From DATDVD01 sp035290065 (GTDB lineage Bacteria > Pseudomonadota > Gammaproteobacteria > Coxiellales > Coxiellaceae): a DNA stretch of 15,373 bases. Shown in pieces: positions 1 through 6,039 of this stretch. The position numbers and the translations under genes were made by a program. The notes beneath the pieces were generated by a model. That model saw nothing but the letters and a program-made list of their open reading frames with translations. It made no database searches and was not told where the DNA came from. The stretch is from positions 1-15,373 of the forward strand of contig DATDVD010000063.1 in assembly GCA_035290065.1 (NCBI GenBank), in the 5' to 3' direction. Each line of letters begins with the position of its first letter. Position 1 is the stretch's first letter.

Positions 1-180
1 CATTATAATGTAGAAATTCAACGTGCAATACCCGGTAAGCCAGGTAGATATGAACGGGAAACCAATTTGCATATTGTTGTGAATGAAAATTTTGAGCCAG
101 TAGATATATTTGGTGATGGTGTAACATTAAGAGGAGTCAGTCATGAGCACGACATACAAGATAGACCTAAATCCCGATAA
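1..180 (+). CDS. C-terminal end of a putative polymorphic toxin (5' end outside window)
   Basis: Frame 1 is open from the first base to a TAA at 178-180 and gives 59 residues with no stop. The peptide contains PGKPGRYERETNLHIVV and then FEPVDIFGDGVTLRG. It reads like the compact end of a secreted toxin domain, but I cannot name the family. The next gene starts inside it at 143 with a good ribosome site, which is the usual toxin-then-immunity arrangement. Two further toxin/immunity pairs follow directly. The trafficking and repeat part of the protein would lie upstream of the window. That it is a toxin is inferred mainly from context. An alternative is an unrelated protein tail. Confidence 0.5.
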   Translation, partial: HYNVEIQRAIPGKPGRYERETNLHIVVNENFEPVDIFGDGVTLRGVSHEHDIQDRPKSR

Positions 181-553
181 AGATAACCTGGAAGAGTATG
201 AGGTGGCAGATGAAAATGTTTTAGAAGTGAAAATTAGATTGCCTAATGGTGAAGCTGTGAAGCAGGATAACTATAAGGTGATGTTAAATCTTTCACCCGA
301 TGGAATGATAGGGTTCGGTACAGCACTGATTCGGGCAGGCCTTAAGCTGAAAGGTAAAGAACAGAATAGTTTTTTTGAGCACATTCGTCCAATCCTACCG
401 GATTTAGCGATTAGAACAATGGGAATTTATATGGTTCCAAAAAGCTGCGAACTTCTTGTCGCCTCTAATGAATTTGGAACAGTAGAAGATATGATTCAGA
501 AAATGAAAGCTGATTTTGATAAAAATGAGATAAATAACTCTGATAAGGCCTAA
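143..553 (+). CDS. Putative immunity protein for the upstream toxin tail
   Basis: This 136-residue soluble protein has no signal peptide or membrane segment. It begins 38 bp inside the end of the preceding open frame, with an SD-like GAGG about 8 bases before the ATG, so the two genes are translationally coupled. The middle (GMIGFGTALIRAGLKL) followed by GIYMVPKSCELLVASNEFGT resembles a pattern I remember from immunity proteins of polymorphic toxins (G-lGteLIR ... LtP-SceLii). I could not check this and do not assign a numbered Imm family. The C-terminus is acidic and lysine-rich. By position it should bind and neutralise the toxin ending at 180 in the cytoplasm. Confidence is good that it is a real gene and moderate for the role. 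Confidence 0.6.
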   Translation: MSTTYKIDLNPDKDNLEEYEVADENVLEVKIRLPNGEAVKQDNYKVMLNLSPDGMIGFGTALIRAGLKLKGKEQNSFFEHIRPILPDLAIRTMGIYMVPKSCELLVASNEFGTVEDMIQKMKADFDKNEINNSDKA

Positions 554-585
554 TAAGGTATGAGTATGTTCAAGATCTTAGAATA

Positions 586-1149
586 ATGACGCGCCAATCG
601 TTCATCACTCCCCACTCCCCACTCCCCACAGGTGGTGGAGGGGATGGAGGTGGCTCAGGGGGTTCCGGAGGCAGCCGGCCCCCATCGCCGGGGTTGTGGA
701 AAATTGAACAATCAACGAAAGAAACCACTTATCCAAAGCTTGAACCTGGTTCTTATAGTTTAAGTCCCAAAGATATTCGGTTTACTCAAGCGACCATCGG
801 AACACATTTTAGTGATGGAAGGCGGGTAGATGATCTTGTAGATCAATTAAGAACAGGAGCTGTTTTGCCCCGTGATTTACCCCCTATTCAAGTAGTCCAA
901 AAAGACGGTCTTTTATTTTCACTGGATAATCGACGACTAATGGCTTTTAATCTAGCGGGTGTAAGTGAAATTCCTGTACAGGTGGTTTCACTAGATGATC
1001 CAGGAGTTGCAGAAAGGCTAAGGTATCGCTTTGATCCTGTTCTTAGCCGAGGAGAATATGTTGTTGTTGCTAGTAGAGAGACTAGAGATGAAACATTGGA
1101 TCTTTTATATCAACATGAAATGATCAGAGGAATACATCGTGAACACTAA
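586..1149 (+). CDS. Toxin-tip cassette 1: Gly-rich junction plus ParB/sulfiredoxin-like putative nuclease domain
   Basis: The gene encodes 187 residues. Residues 1-15 are an unrelated leader coded partly by three ACTCCCC repeats. Residues 16-38 are the glycine linker ending SRPPSPGLW. Residues 60-145 form a compact domain with FSDGRRVDDLVDQLRTG, PPIQVV, LDNRRLMAFNLAG and IPVQVV. The DNRR (114-117) followed by an A-G-IPV element is the pattern I associate with ParB/Srx-like nuclease toxins found at the tips of Rhs and other polymorphic toxins, but this was not verified by search. There is no delivery domain, so this is a detached C-terminal tip rather than a complete toxin. The ATG at 586 has no convincing Shine-Dalgarno and may not be used. 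The last codons overlap the start of the next gene by 11 bp, as expected for a toxin/immunity pair. Confidence 0.65.
   Translation: MTRQSFITPHSPLPTGGGGDGGGSGGSGGSRPPSPGLWKIEQSTKETTYPKLEPGSYSLSPKDIRFTQATIGTHFSDGRRVDDLVDQLRTGAVLPRDLPPIQVVQKDGLLFSLDNRRLMAFNLAGVSEIPVQVVSLDDPGVAERLRYRFDPVLSRGEYVVVASRETRDETLDLLYQHEMIRGIHREH
607..627 (+). repeat. Three tandem copies of the 7-mer ACTCCCC
   Basis: ACTCCCC occurs at 607-613, 614-620 and 621-627 without mismatch, between the ATG of cassette 1 (586) and its glycine junction (631). Seven is not a multiple of three, so gain or loss of one unit would put the toxin out of frame with that ATG. Slippage-controlled expression is possible, but the tract is short and no variation can be seen from one sequence. 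Confidence 0.75.
631..699 (+). repeat. Cassette junction copy 1 (Gly-rich, RPPSPGLW)
   Basis: This GC-rich stretch encodes GGGGDGGGSGGSGGSRPPSPGLW in the frame of toxin 1. Its 25-bp core (661-685, beginning GGTTCCGGAGGCAGCCGG) is identical to positions 1731-1755 and 2790-2814. The DNA on both sides differs between copies, so the repeat marks the exchange point between constant and variable parts. Confidence 0.85.
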
Positions 1150-1585
1150 AATAGGCAGGCCTTATTTAACATGGCGAGATTTTGAGCAATATTCAATTTG
1201 GCGATTTAATGATAGAGATGATTTGAGTTACCCTGTATTAGGTCCTGAAGATTTTCCTAAAGATAGCCGTGATTTACGTATTAGAGCAGAATTTATTGCT
1301 ACTAATGGTATTAAATTAAAGGGCGCAATTATTGGATTGAAAAATATTTTTTGTATTAGTATATACATTGAAAATAATATATTTATTTTCAATAAAAATT
1401 TATTAAATGATTGCATAGAAGAATTAAAAAAGCTCAATAAAATTTTGGAGGAAGAATTAGTTCTTGCTAATTTTTCCCCAATTAAATATACAACAAATAT
1501 TGATTTAAAAAATTTTAGAAACATTAGTGGCGAATTTGATCTTTTGAAAAAAAGAACAGATGCGGAGAGGTTAGAAGGATTTTAA
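1139..1585 (+). CDS. Putative immunity protein for toxin-tip cassette 1
   Basis: This is a 148-residue protein starting at GTG 1139, inside the last 11 bases of the toxin gene. It has no signal sequence. The N-terminal half (WRDFEQYSIWRFNDRDDLSYPV, then dlRIRAEFIATNGIKLKGAIIGL) looks like a small beta-rich fold. Residues 90-110 (LLNDCIEELKKLNKILEEELVL) look helical and coiled-coil-like. The gene is very AT-rich compared with glmU or punA in the same window, which fits recent acquisition. By position it should neutralise the ParB/Srx-like toxin. I do not recognise a named Imm family. An ORF on the opposite strand over 1228-1524 is a shadow of this AT-rich sequence. Confidence 0.6.
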   Translation: MNTKIGRPYLTWRDFEQYSIWRFNDRDDLSYPVLGPEDFPKDSRDLRIRAEFIATNGIKLKGAIIGLKNIFCISIYIENNIFIFNKNLLNDCIEELKKLNKILEEELVLANFSPIKYTTNIDLKNFRNISGEFDLLKKRTDAERLEGF

Positions 1586-1614
1586 AATCATTGATTCGGT
1601 AGGATAAAAAGAAA

Positions 1615-1712
1615 ATGAAGGAGACAACTGCTAATCATCAATTAGCAAAAGATAGTAGCTTGTAAAAGAAAACTGGCAAGCTTATTCGCTTTTTAGTAGC
1701 AACAGAGGTTTC
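1615..1712 (+). pseudogene. Possible remnant leader in front of toxin-tip cassette 2
   Basis: An ATG at 1615 opens a short frame (MKETTANHQLAKDSSL, stop 1663-1665). The frame that enters the cassette 2 junction then reads LVKENWQAYSLFSSNRGF before the glycine run. A single frame change near 1656-1663 would join the two into one continuous leader plus toxin. This may be the frameshifted end of an older constant region. It is weakly supported because the pieces are short. Confidence 0.3.
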
Positions 1713-1769
1713 GGTGGAGGTGGCTCTGGTGGTTCCGGAGGCAGCCGGCCCCCATCACCAGGGTTGTGG
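1713..1769 (+). repeat. Cassette junction copy 2 (Gly-rich, RPPSPGLW)
   Basis: It encodes GGGGSGGSGGSRPPSPGLW in frame with toxin 2. It shares the 25-bp core (1731-1755) with the other two copies and differs from copy 1 mainly at third codon positions (for example CCATCA versus CCATCG). The upstream side (residues NWQAYSLFSSNRGF) is unlike that of copy 1. Confidence 0.85.
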
Positions 1770-2195
1770 GGCAGATCATTGGGGATTTCTACGAAGGCTG
1801 ATATTGCTTATGATGCTATTCGTGCCAATAAAAGTGATGTTCCTATTATTGCAGAAAAAACTGGTATTAAACCTTCTAACATTGAGAAAGTTAAAAACCA
1901 TTTATTTTATGAAAGACATTTACTAGACCGTTATATTGAATATGGTATTCCTCCTGAGATGCGACGGTTTGATAGTGATATTGCAATTGTTCAATTTTGG
2001 AAAAGGCTTGAATCTGGTGCTTTTACGTCTCAAGATATACAGTTACTTCGACATGAAATAGCAGAAGCATGGTATATGCGTAGACAAGGGCCTAGTTATA
2101 CAGCAGCACACAATGCTGCTCATGCTCGATATCCAGCTCCTGATTTAGAGCAAATGTTGGATTATGAGAGAAAATTAACACCGCCGCTTACCTAG
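1713..2195 (+). CDS. Toxin-tip cassette 2: orphan toxin domain without its own ATG/GTG start
   Basis: From the junction the frame gives 160 residues. The junction fills residues 1-19. Residues 26-65 (ISTKADIAYDAIRANKSD, IIAEKTGIKPSNIEKVKNHLF) look like a helix-turn-helix-type bundle. A C-terminal half follows with RLESGAFTSQDIQLLRHEIAEAW and TAAHNAAHARYP. H114, E115, H133 and H137 form a His/Glu cluster that could bind metal, which is inference. I half-recall this layout from tips of Rhs and phage-like toxins but cannot name a family. The open frame runs back only to 1659, after a TAG at 1656-1658, and contains no ATG or GTG. The only start-like codons are TTG 1764 and TTG 1776. A silent orphan tip is therefore more likely than an independently expressed gene. 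An immunity gene follows after 10 bp. Confidence 0.6.
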   Translation, partial: GGGGSGGSGGSRPPSPGLWGRSLGISTKADIAYDAIRANKSDVPIIAEKTGIKPSNIEKVKNHLFYERHLLDRYIEYGIPPEMRRFDSDIAIVQFWKRLESGAFTSQDIQLLRHEIAEAWYMRRQGPSYTAAHNAAHARYPAPDLEQMLDYERKLTPPLT

Positions 2196-2205
2196 GAGAG
2201 TCATA

Positions 2206-2547
2206 ATGCAATTTATACAAGAGAAAAATACATATAAAGCTGTCAAAATTACAGGGCCAAAACATCATTTTTTAGGATTATCATTTAAAAAAGATGATGT
2301 CACTAATGATAATATTGAAATGGTGAAATTGCCTGTTCAATTTAATGAAAAAAATCACATATATGCCGATAGCATTAAAGAGCAGGTTATGGGGGGTGTA
2401 AAAGAAATAAATGGTCGGCTTAATACAAATTATAAGGTAGAAAAAATATATTATATTCCCTCTGATTCTCCAGATAAAAAAGCTTACAAGGAATTAGCCG
2501 AGGAAATAATTCTACGCTTACATAAAGGAGGAATATTTAATTCTTGA
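2206..2547 (+). CDS. Putative immunity protein for toxin-tip cassette 2
   Basis: This 113-residue protein starts at ATG 2206, 10 bp after the toxin 2 stop, with TAGGAGAG about 6 bases upstream, the clearest ribosome site in the island. It has no signal peptide or membrane segment. The sequence alternates short strands and charged loops (KAVKITGPKHHFLGLSFKKDD) and ends with a helical segment (KKAYKELAEEIILRLHKGG). Base composition is strongly AT-rich like its neighbour. Having its own good ribosome site while the toxin lacks a start is what is expected if immunity must be made even when the toxin tip is silent. The family is not recognised. Confidence 0.6.
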   Translation: MQFIQEKNTYKAVKITGPKHHFLGLSFKKDDVTNDNIEMVKLPVQFNEKNHIYADSIKEQVMGGVKEINGRLNTNYKVEKIYYIPSDSPDKKAYKELAEEIILRLHKGGIFNS

Positions 2548-2765
2548 ATCAAAAGCAAGCCCAACAATAAAAAAACCAATCCATACCATAGAAAAGTAAA
2601 CTGATAAGGAGTCAGATTTACTCCCCTAAATTCCAATCTACGTGTCTTTAAGGTGCTTAGGAATAGAATTGATTTCTTTTCTTGAGAGTTTACACTTGCC
2701 AACGAGTGACAGCAGCAGGCGGTATAGGTAGGCATCGACCGCCACCCCCCGCAGGCGGCTGAGAG
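2548..2765. other. Intercassette gap, no gene recognised
   Basis: This is AT-rich DNA between the second immunity gene and junction copy 3, with a GC-rich end (2716-2765). No + strand frame of note is visible. A minus-strand open frame (2484-2735) encodes a hydrophobic stretch (YGLVFLLLGLLLI) but overlaps the end of the immunity gene, starts without a ribosome site and is probably fortuitous. Confidence 0.4.
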
Positions 2766-2828
2766 GGTGGAGGTGGCGGTGGCGGAGGGGGTTCCGGAGG
2801 CAGCCGGCCCCCATTGCCAGGATTGTAG
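2766..2828 (+). repeat. Cassette junction copy 3, ending in a stop codon
   Basis: It encodes nine glycines, then SGGSRPPLPGL, and carries the same 25-bp core (2790-2814). The codon that is TGG (Trp) in the other two copies is TAG (2826-2828), and a TGA at 2760-2762 closes the frame on the upstream side. This copy therefore cannot fuse a toxin in its present form. Confidence 0.8.
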
Positions 2829-2927
2829 GGGTCAGCTCATGATGTCGCTAATGCAATTTGATTGAAAGTTGACTTGGCTTTAAGAGAGGGAAGTATTCTG
2901 GATGCATCAGGTCAACCTATGTACTAA
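2829..2927 (+). pseudogene. Decayed third toxin tip
   Basis: Continuing in the junction frame gives GSAHDVANAI, an in-frame TGA at 2859-2861, then LKVDLALREGSILDASGQPMY and TAA at 2925-2927. The sequence looks protein-like in the correct frame after the shared junction but is broken by two stops and is too short to be a domain. No immunity gene follows. I read it as the remains of another exchanged cassette. The family is unknown. Confidence 0.4.
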
Positions 2928-2954
2928 TGATAAACTTTGCACTGTGATGTTTAC

Positions 2955-2978
2955 GGGTCGATCACGATCGACCCCTAC
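2955..2978. repeat. REP-like palindrome, copy A
   Basis: GGGTCGATC-AC-GATCGACCC (2955-2974) is a perfect 9-bp inverted repeat with a 2-base loop, followed by CTACA. Two relatives occur at 12350-12374 and 12423-12446. Arm differences between copies are matched on the other arm, so the hairpin is preserved. This copy sits immediately before the atpC-like fragment, at the apparent breakpoint. Confidence 0.8.
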
Positions 2979-2985
2979 AAGAAAT

Positions 2986-3130
2986 TCGGCCGCTCAACTG
3001 GCTAAAGAAGCTGCTGAAAAAGCTCTCAAAGGCAAAGAAGAAAAAATCGAATACGCCCCAAGCTTCTGCTGAATTAGCCGAAGCCATCGCTCAATTGCGT
3101 GCTATCAAAACATTGCGAAATCGAAAGTAA
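2986..3130 (+). pseudogene. atpC: Fragment of atpC 3' end (F1-ATPase epsilon C-terminus), frameshifted
   Basis: From about 2989 the frame reads AAQLAKEAAEKALKGKEEKI, then EYAP and a stop at 3070-3072. Shifting frame by one base at the CCCC run (3056-3059) gives [20 protein letters not shown], ending at TAA 3128-3130. This matches what I know of the C-terminal helical hairpin of the epsilon subunit; E. coli AtpC ends with a closely similar [20 protein letters not shown]. One extra C explains the break. The N-terminal beta-sandwich is absent; upstream is the REP-like palindrome. It is a truncated duplicate or leftover and cannot encode a working epsilon subunit. Because atpC precedes glmU in E. 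coli and many relatives, and glmU lies 5 kb further on, this is probably a relic of that order. Confidence 0.8.
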
Positions 3131-3157
3131 CCTTCTTTCTCTAATCTGCGCAAACTC

Positions 3158-3185
3158 TTCAAAATTTTTTCTCATCAACTATAAT
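3158..3185 (+). promoter_or_regulatory. Candidate sigma70 promoter for the MHS transporter
   Basis: A perfect TATAAT lies at 3180-3185 with TTCAAA at 3158-3163, a 16-base spacer. Transcription would begin near 3192, leaving a leader of about 25 bases that contains AAGGAAAAGGGAA before ATG 3217. The -35 match is only 4 of 6. Confidence 0.5.
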
Positions 3186-3216
3186 GATTTAAATTATCCA
3201 AGGAAAAGGGAATAGC

Positions 3217-4467
3217 ATGGGAACTAACTGGAAAATTATTCTCGCTAGTATGATTGGCAACGCATTGGAATTGTATGACTTCGTTTTATACGGCGTCTTT
3301 TCTACCATTTTTGCCCACGAGTTTTTTTCCCATCAAGATCCTCATACCGCTATTTTGAGTGCTTTATCCGTATTTGCCGTCGGCTATCTCGCTCGCCCTA
3401 TCGGAGGAATTTTATGCGGCCATTTTGGAGATAAATTTTCTCGTCGAGGAGCGTTGGTTTTTACTATTTCTACCATGGGCATAGCCACGTGTTTGATTGG
3501 ATTATTGCCTACTTATTCGATGATAGGAATTACGTCCGTGGTTTTATTAGTTTTTTTACGCTTAATTCAAGGGTTAGCCGTAGGAGGGGAATATCCTGGC
3601 AGTGTAGTAATTTTGTCGGAGCAAGCGCCACCGGGCCATAAGGCATTTTTCTCCGCATTGGCATTTGTGGGGGCAACAGGAGGTTTATTAATAGGCTCAG
3701 CGATTGCCAATATTTTTACACATTTTTTAAGCCCCGCTTCTTTACAAAGCTGGGGTTGGCGAATTCCTTTTATTCTGAGTTTAGGATTAGCAGGTTTAGG
3801 TTTGTATATACGCTTAAAACTATGGGATTTTAGCAGAAGTTCAGCAGACAAAGACGCCCCTAAAATTCCTATTCTCACCATTTGTCGTGATTATAAGTTC
3901 AGTTTATTAAAAGGACTTTGTATCGCAGCCCCGCTTTGTATTCTGACAAGCATTACGATGGTTTTTATAGCGACCTATTTTAATCATTTTTTACATTATT
4001 CTTTACCTTTCTCTATTGCTACGATCTTTGTATTAAGTGCGTTAATGTTAATTTGCTTTCCTTTAGGTGCCTTACTCGCTGATTGCCTTGGTGAAAATTA
4101 TTATTCGTATTGGATGATAGGGGGCAATATTATGAGTACCGTAGCGGTTTATCCTTGTTTCTTATGGATGCAACACGGCCCTTGGTCAGCCCTTATGGCC
4201 ATAAGCTGTTATACCTTTATTGCTTCGCTGACATTAGGGCCAAGTTTTACCCTAGTGGTTAATTTATTTCCGCCTGAGGTGCGTTATTCAGGAAGTGCAG
4301 TAACGTTCGATATAGCCACGGCGCTTTTAATGGGAACTTCTCCTCTTTTAATGGTTTGGCTGATTGATCATATAGGTTTAACAGCACCGGCTGGTTATTT
4401 ATTAGCTTCCACCACCGTGGCTATTGCGGCCATTTTATGGAAAAAGCGTAAACTTACTGAAATCTAA
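3217..4467 (+). CDS. MFS transporter, metabolite:H+ symporter (MHS/ProP-like) family
   Basis: This 416-residue, 12-helix inner-membrane protein has the MHS layout. GNALELYDFVLYG (14-26) in helix 1 is the family's opening signature. RPIGG followed by GHFGDKFSRR (60-77) is the MFS loop 2-3 motif, and RLIQGLAVGGEYPGS (115-129) is the helix 4 signature. It lies in the size range of ProP, ShiA and KgtP but lacks ProP's long C-terminal coiled coil and ends KKRKLTEI. The family imports small metabolites (osmolytes, dicarboxylates, shikimate and others) with protons, and the substrate here cannot be read from sequence. It has its own candidate promoter and a purine-rich ribosome site 5-15 bases before the ATG. 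It is the first intact gene after the toxin island. Confidence 0.88.
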   Translation: MGTNWKIILASMIGNALELYDFVLYGVFSTIFAHEFFSHQDPHTAILSALSVFAVGYLARPIGGILCGHFGDKFSRRGALVFTISTMGIATCLIGLLPTYSMIGITSVVLLVFLRLIQGLAVGGEYPGSVVILSEQAPPGHKAFFSALAFVGATGGLLIGSAIANIFTHFLSPASLQSWGWRIPFILSLGLAGLGLYIRLKLWDFSRSSADKDAPKIPILTICRDYKFSLLKGLCIAAPLCILTSITMVFIATYFNHFLHYSLPFSIATIFVLSALMLICFPLGALLADCLGENYYSYWMIGGNIMSTVAVYPCFLWMQHGPWSALMAISCYTFIASLTLGPSFTLVVNLFPPEVRYSGSAVTFDIATALLMGTSPLLMVWLIDHIGLTAPAGYLLASTTVAIAAILWKKRKLTEI

Positions 4468-4557
4468 TCCTTTGTAACCCTGGGTGAGATATTTCCTATT
4501 GAAATCTATGGAATAGGCGAGGAAAATGAAAGTTTCTAAAAACATAAAGGAATGGAG

Positions 4558-6039
4558 ATGCTACGGAAAGTCACTCATTATTTCTCTCAGATTTTAGAAC
4601 CCGGGGCTGGTGCTCTGTTTTTTATTCAGATCTTTTCAACCCTTAGTTTTGCGGTTCTCTATTCTTCCCTTGTTTTGTACATGACTCAAGCGCTTCAATT
4701 AAGTGCCACGCAAGCCACAGCCATTATGGGAGGATTTGTGGCGTTTAATTTTGGATTGCATTTATTGGGGGGTTATTTTGGTGGGCGCTATTTAAGTTTT
4801 CGCTCCTTATTTGTAACCAGTTTGTTGATGCAAATGGTGGCGTGTTGGATTTTAGCTATTCCTCATGTGCATGCTTTGTATTGGGGTTTGGCTTTATTTT
4901 TGGCAGGGTCCGGTTTAAATGTTACGTGCGTAAATATGATGCTCACCCAATTGTATGAGCCCGACGATAACCGCCGCGAAACCGCGTTTATGTTTAATTA
5001 CAGTGGCATGAATGTGGGATTTTTTATTGGGTATACCCTCGCTGGCTATTATCAGCTGACCCAATCCTTCCACCAACTTTTTTTAACCACTAGTTTTGCT
5101 GCTGTCATCGCTATTTTATTAGTCTTATTTCATTGGCGAAAATTAAGAGATAGAACTACACCCTTGGCTAAAGCAGGCCACAAAATAGAATTGCAACGTC
5201 TTGGCCTGGGATACGGTGCCATTGCGCTGGTCGTACTCGCCTTAGATGGATTGCTACACGATGTTCTCTTTAGCAATGAAATGATTTTAGTGGCAGGGAT
5301 AATAGTAGGTTTAACTTTATTAACGTTGTCGTTTAAACAACCGAATCAAGCCGCACGGAAAAAAATATGGGCCTATTTAATTTTGGGCACCAGTTCCTTA
5401 ATATTTTGGGCGCTCTATCAATTGGCACCGATGGCTTTTGTATTATTTAATGAATACAACGTGGATCGTGTGGTAAAAGGATTTGTAATTTCTCCCCAAT
5501 GGATTTCCAATATTAACACCGTTATTATTGTGATCGGTGGCCCTTTATTTGCCCTGTTATTTCGAAAAATTCGTGCCGCAGGCTTTCCTTTATCCATTCC
5601 CCTTCAATTTTCCATTGCGATTTTTTTAATCGGGGTGGCGTTATTATTGCTTCCTGCCGGTATTCACTTTGCCAGTGCCAAAGGATTTGTTAGTTTTTCC
5701 TGGGTATTTTGGTGCTATGTCTTAATAAGTATTGGAGAACTTTGCATCTCGCCCATTGGTTATGCCATGGTAGGGCGATTAGCACCAGAATCTTTACAAG
5801 GCATTATGATGGGTGCCTGGTTAATGTTAACGGGTGTAGCCAGTATTTTATCCAGTTATGCGTCGCGTTGGGCTATTCATGGCCACGCCCTCAAGGACCC
5901 TGCCGTGACCAATCCCGATTATTTCCGTACCTTTTTATGGCTAGGTGTTATTGCCGTGATCACGGCCATTCTTCTCTTTCTATTAATACCGGTGTTACGT
6001 TATCTGATGAAGGATCCACCTGCAGCGGTAGAAAGTTAA
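4558..6039 (+). CDS. POT/PTR2-family transporter, divergent (peptide MFS transporter)
   Basis: A polytopic membrane protein of about 493 residues with the POT signature AFMFNYSGMNVGFFIGYTLAGYYQ in the fourth to fifth helix region and a length matching bacterial 14-helix POTs such as DtpA. I chose ATG 4558 because AAGGA (4547-4551) is six bases before it; the in-frame ATG at 4552 would be only bases away from that site. The family imports di- and tripeptides with protons. In the first helix the canonical ExxERFxYY, important for proton coupling, is replaced by QIFSTLSFA, so both glutamates and the arginine are gone. It may be a different-substrate paralogue or use another coupling mechanism. 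The stop TAA overlaps the stop of the convergent gene by four bases (6036-6039). Confidence 0.82.
   Translation: MLRKVTHYFSQILEPGAGALFFIQIFSTLSFAVLYSSLVLYMTQALQLSATQATAIMGGFVAFNFGLHLLGGYFGGRYLSFRSLFVTSLLMQMVACWILAIPHVHALYWGLALFLAGSGLNVTCVNMMLTQLYEPDDNRRETAFMFNYSGMNVGFFIGYTLAGYYQLTQSFHQLFLTTSFAAVIAILLVLFHWRKLRDRTTPLAKAGHKIELQRLGLGYGAIALVVLALDGLLHDVLFSNEMILVAGIIVGLTLLTLSFKQPNQAARKKIWAYLILGTSSLIFWALYQLAPMAFVLFNEYNVDRVVKGFVISPQWISNINTVIIVIGGPLFALLFRKIRAAGFPLSIPLQFSIAIFLIGVALLLLPAGIHFASAKGFVSFSWVFWCYVLISIGELCISPIGYAMVGRLAPESLQGIMMGAWLMLTGVASILSSYASRWAIHGHALKDPAVTNPDYFRTFLWLGVIAVITAILLFLLIPVLRYLMKDPPAAVES

Noticed and set aside
1228..1524. Minus-strand hydrophobic open frame
   Set aside because: It lies fully inside the AT-rich immunity gene, whose frame and overlap with the toxin are better supported.
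1714..1926. Open frame beginning inside junction copy 2 in another frame
   Set aside because: The glycine-linker frame (1713) continues into a coherent domain and is shared with the other copies. This one is a shadow.
2484..2735. Minus-strand open frame of 83 residues with a hydrophobic stretch
   Set aside because: It overlaps the end of the immunity gene, has no ribosome site and is low-complexity. It is probably the antisense of AT-rich DNA.
601..2830. CRISPR array from the repeated GC-rich core
   Set aside because: There are only three copies, about 1.1 kb apart, translated in frame into a protein linker. The intervening DNA is coding.
1..3200. Insertion sequence or transposase-borne island
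   Set aside because: No transposase, integrase, terminal inverted repeats or tRNA attachment site can be seen in the window.
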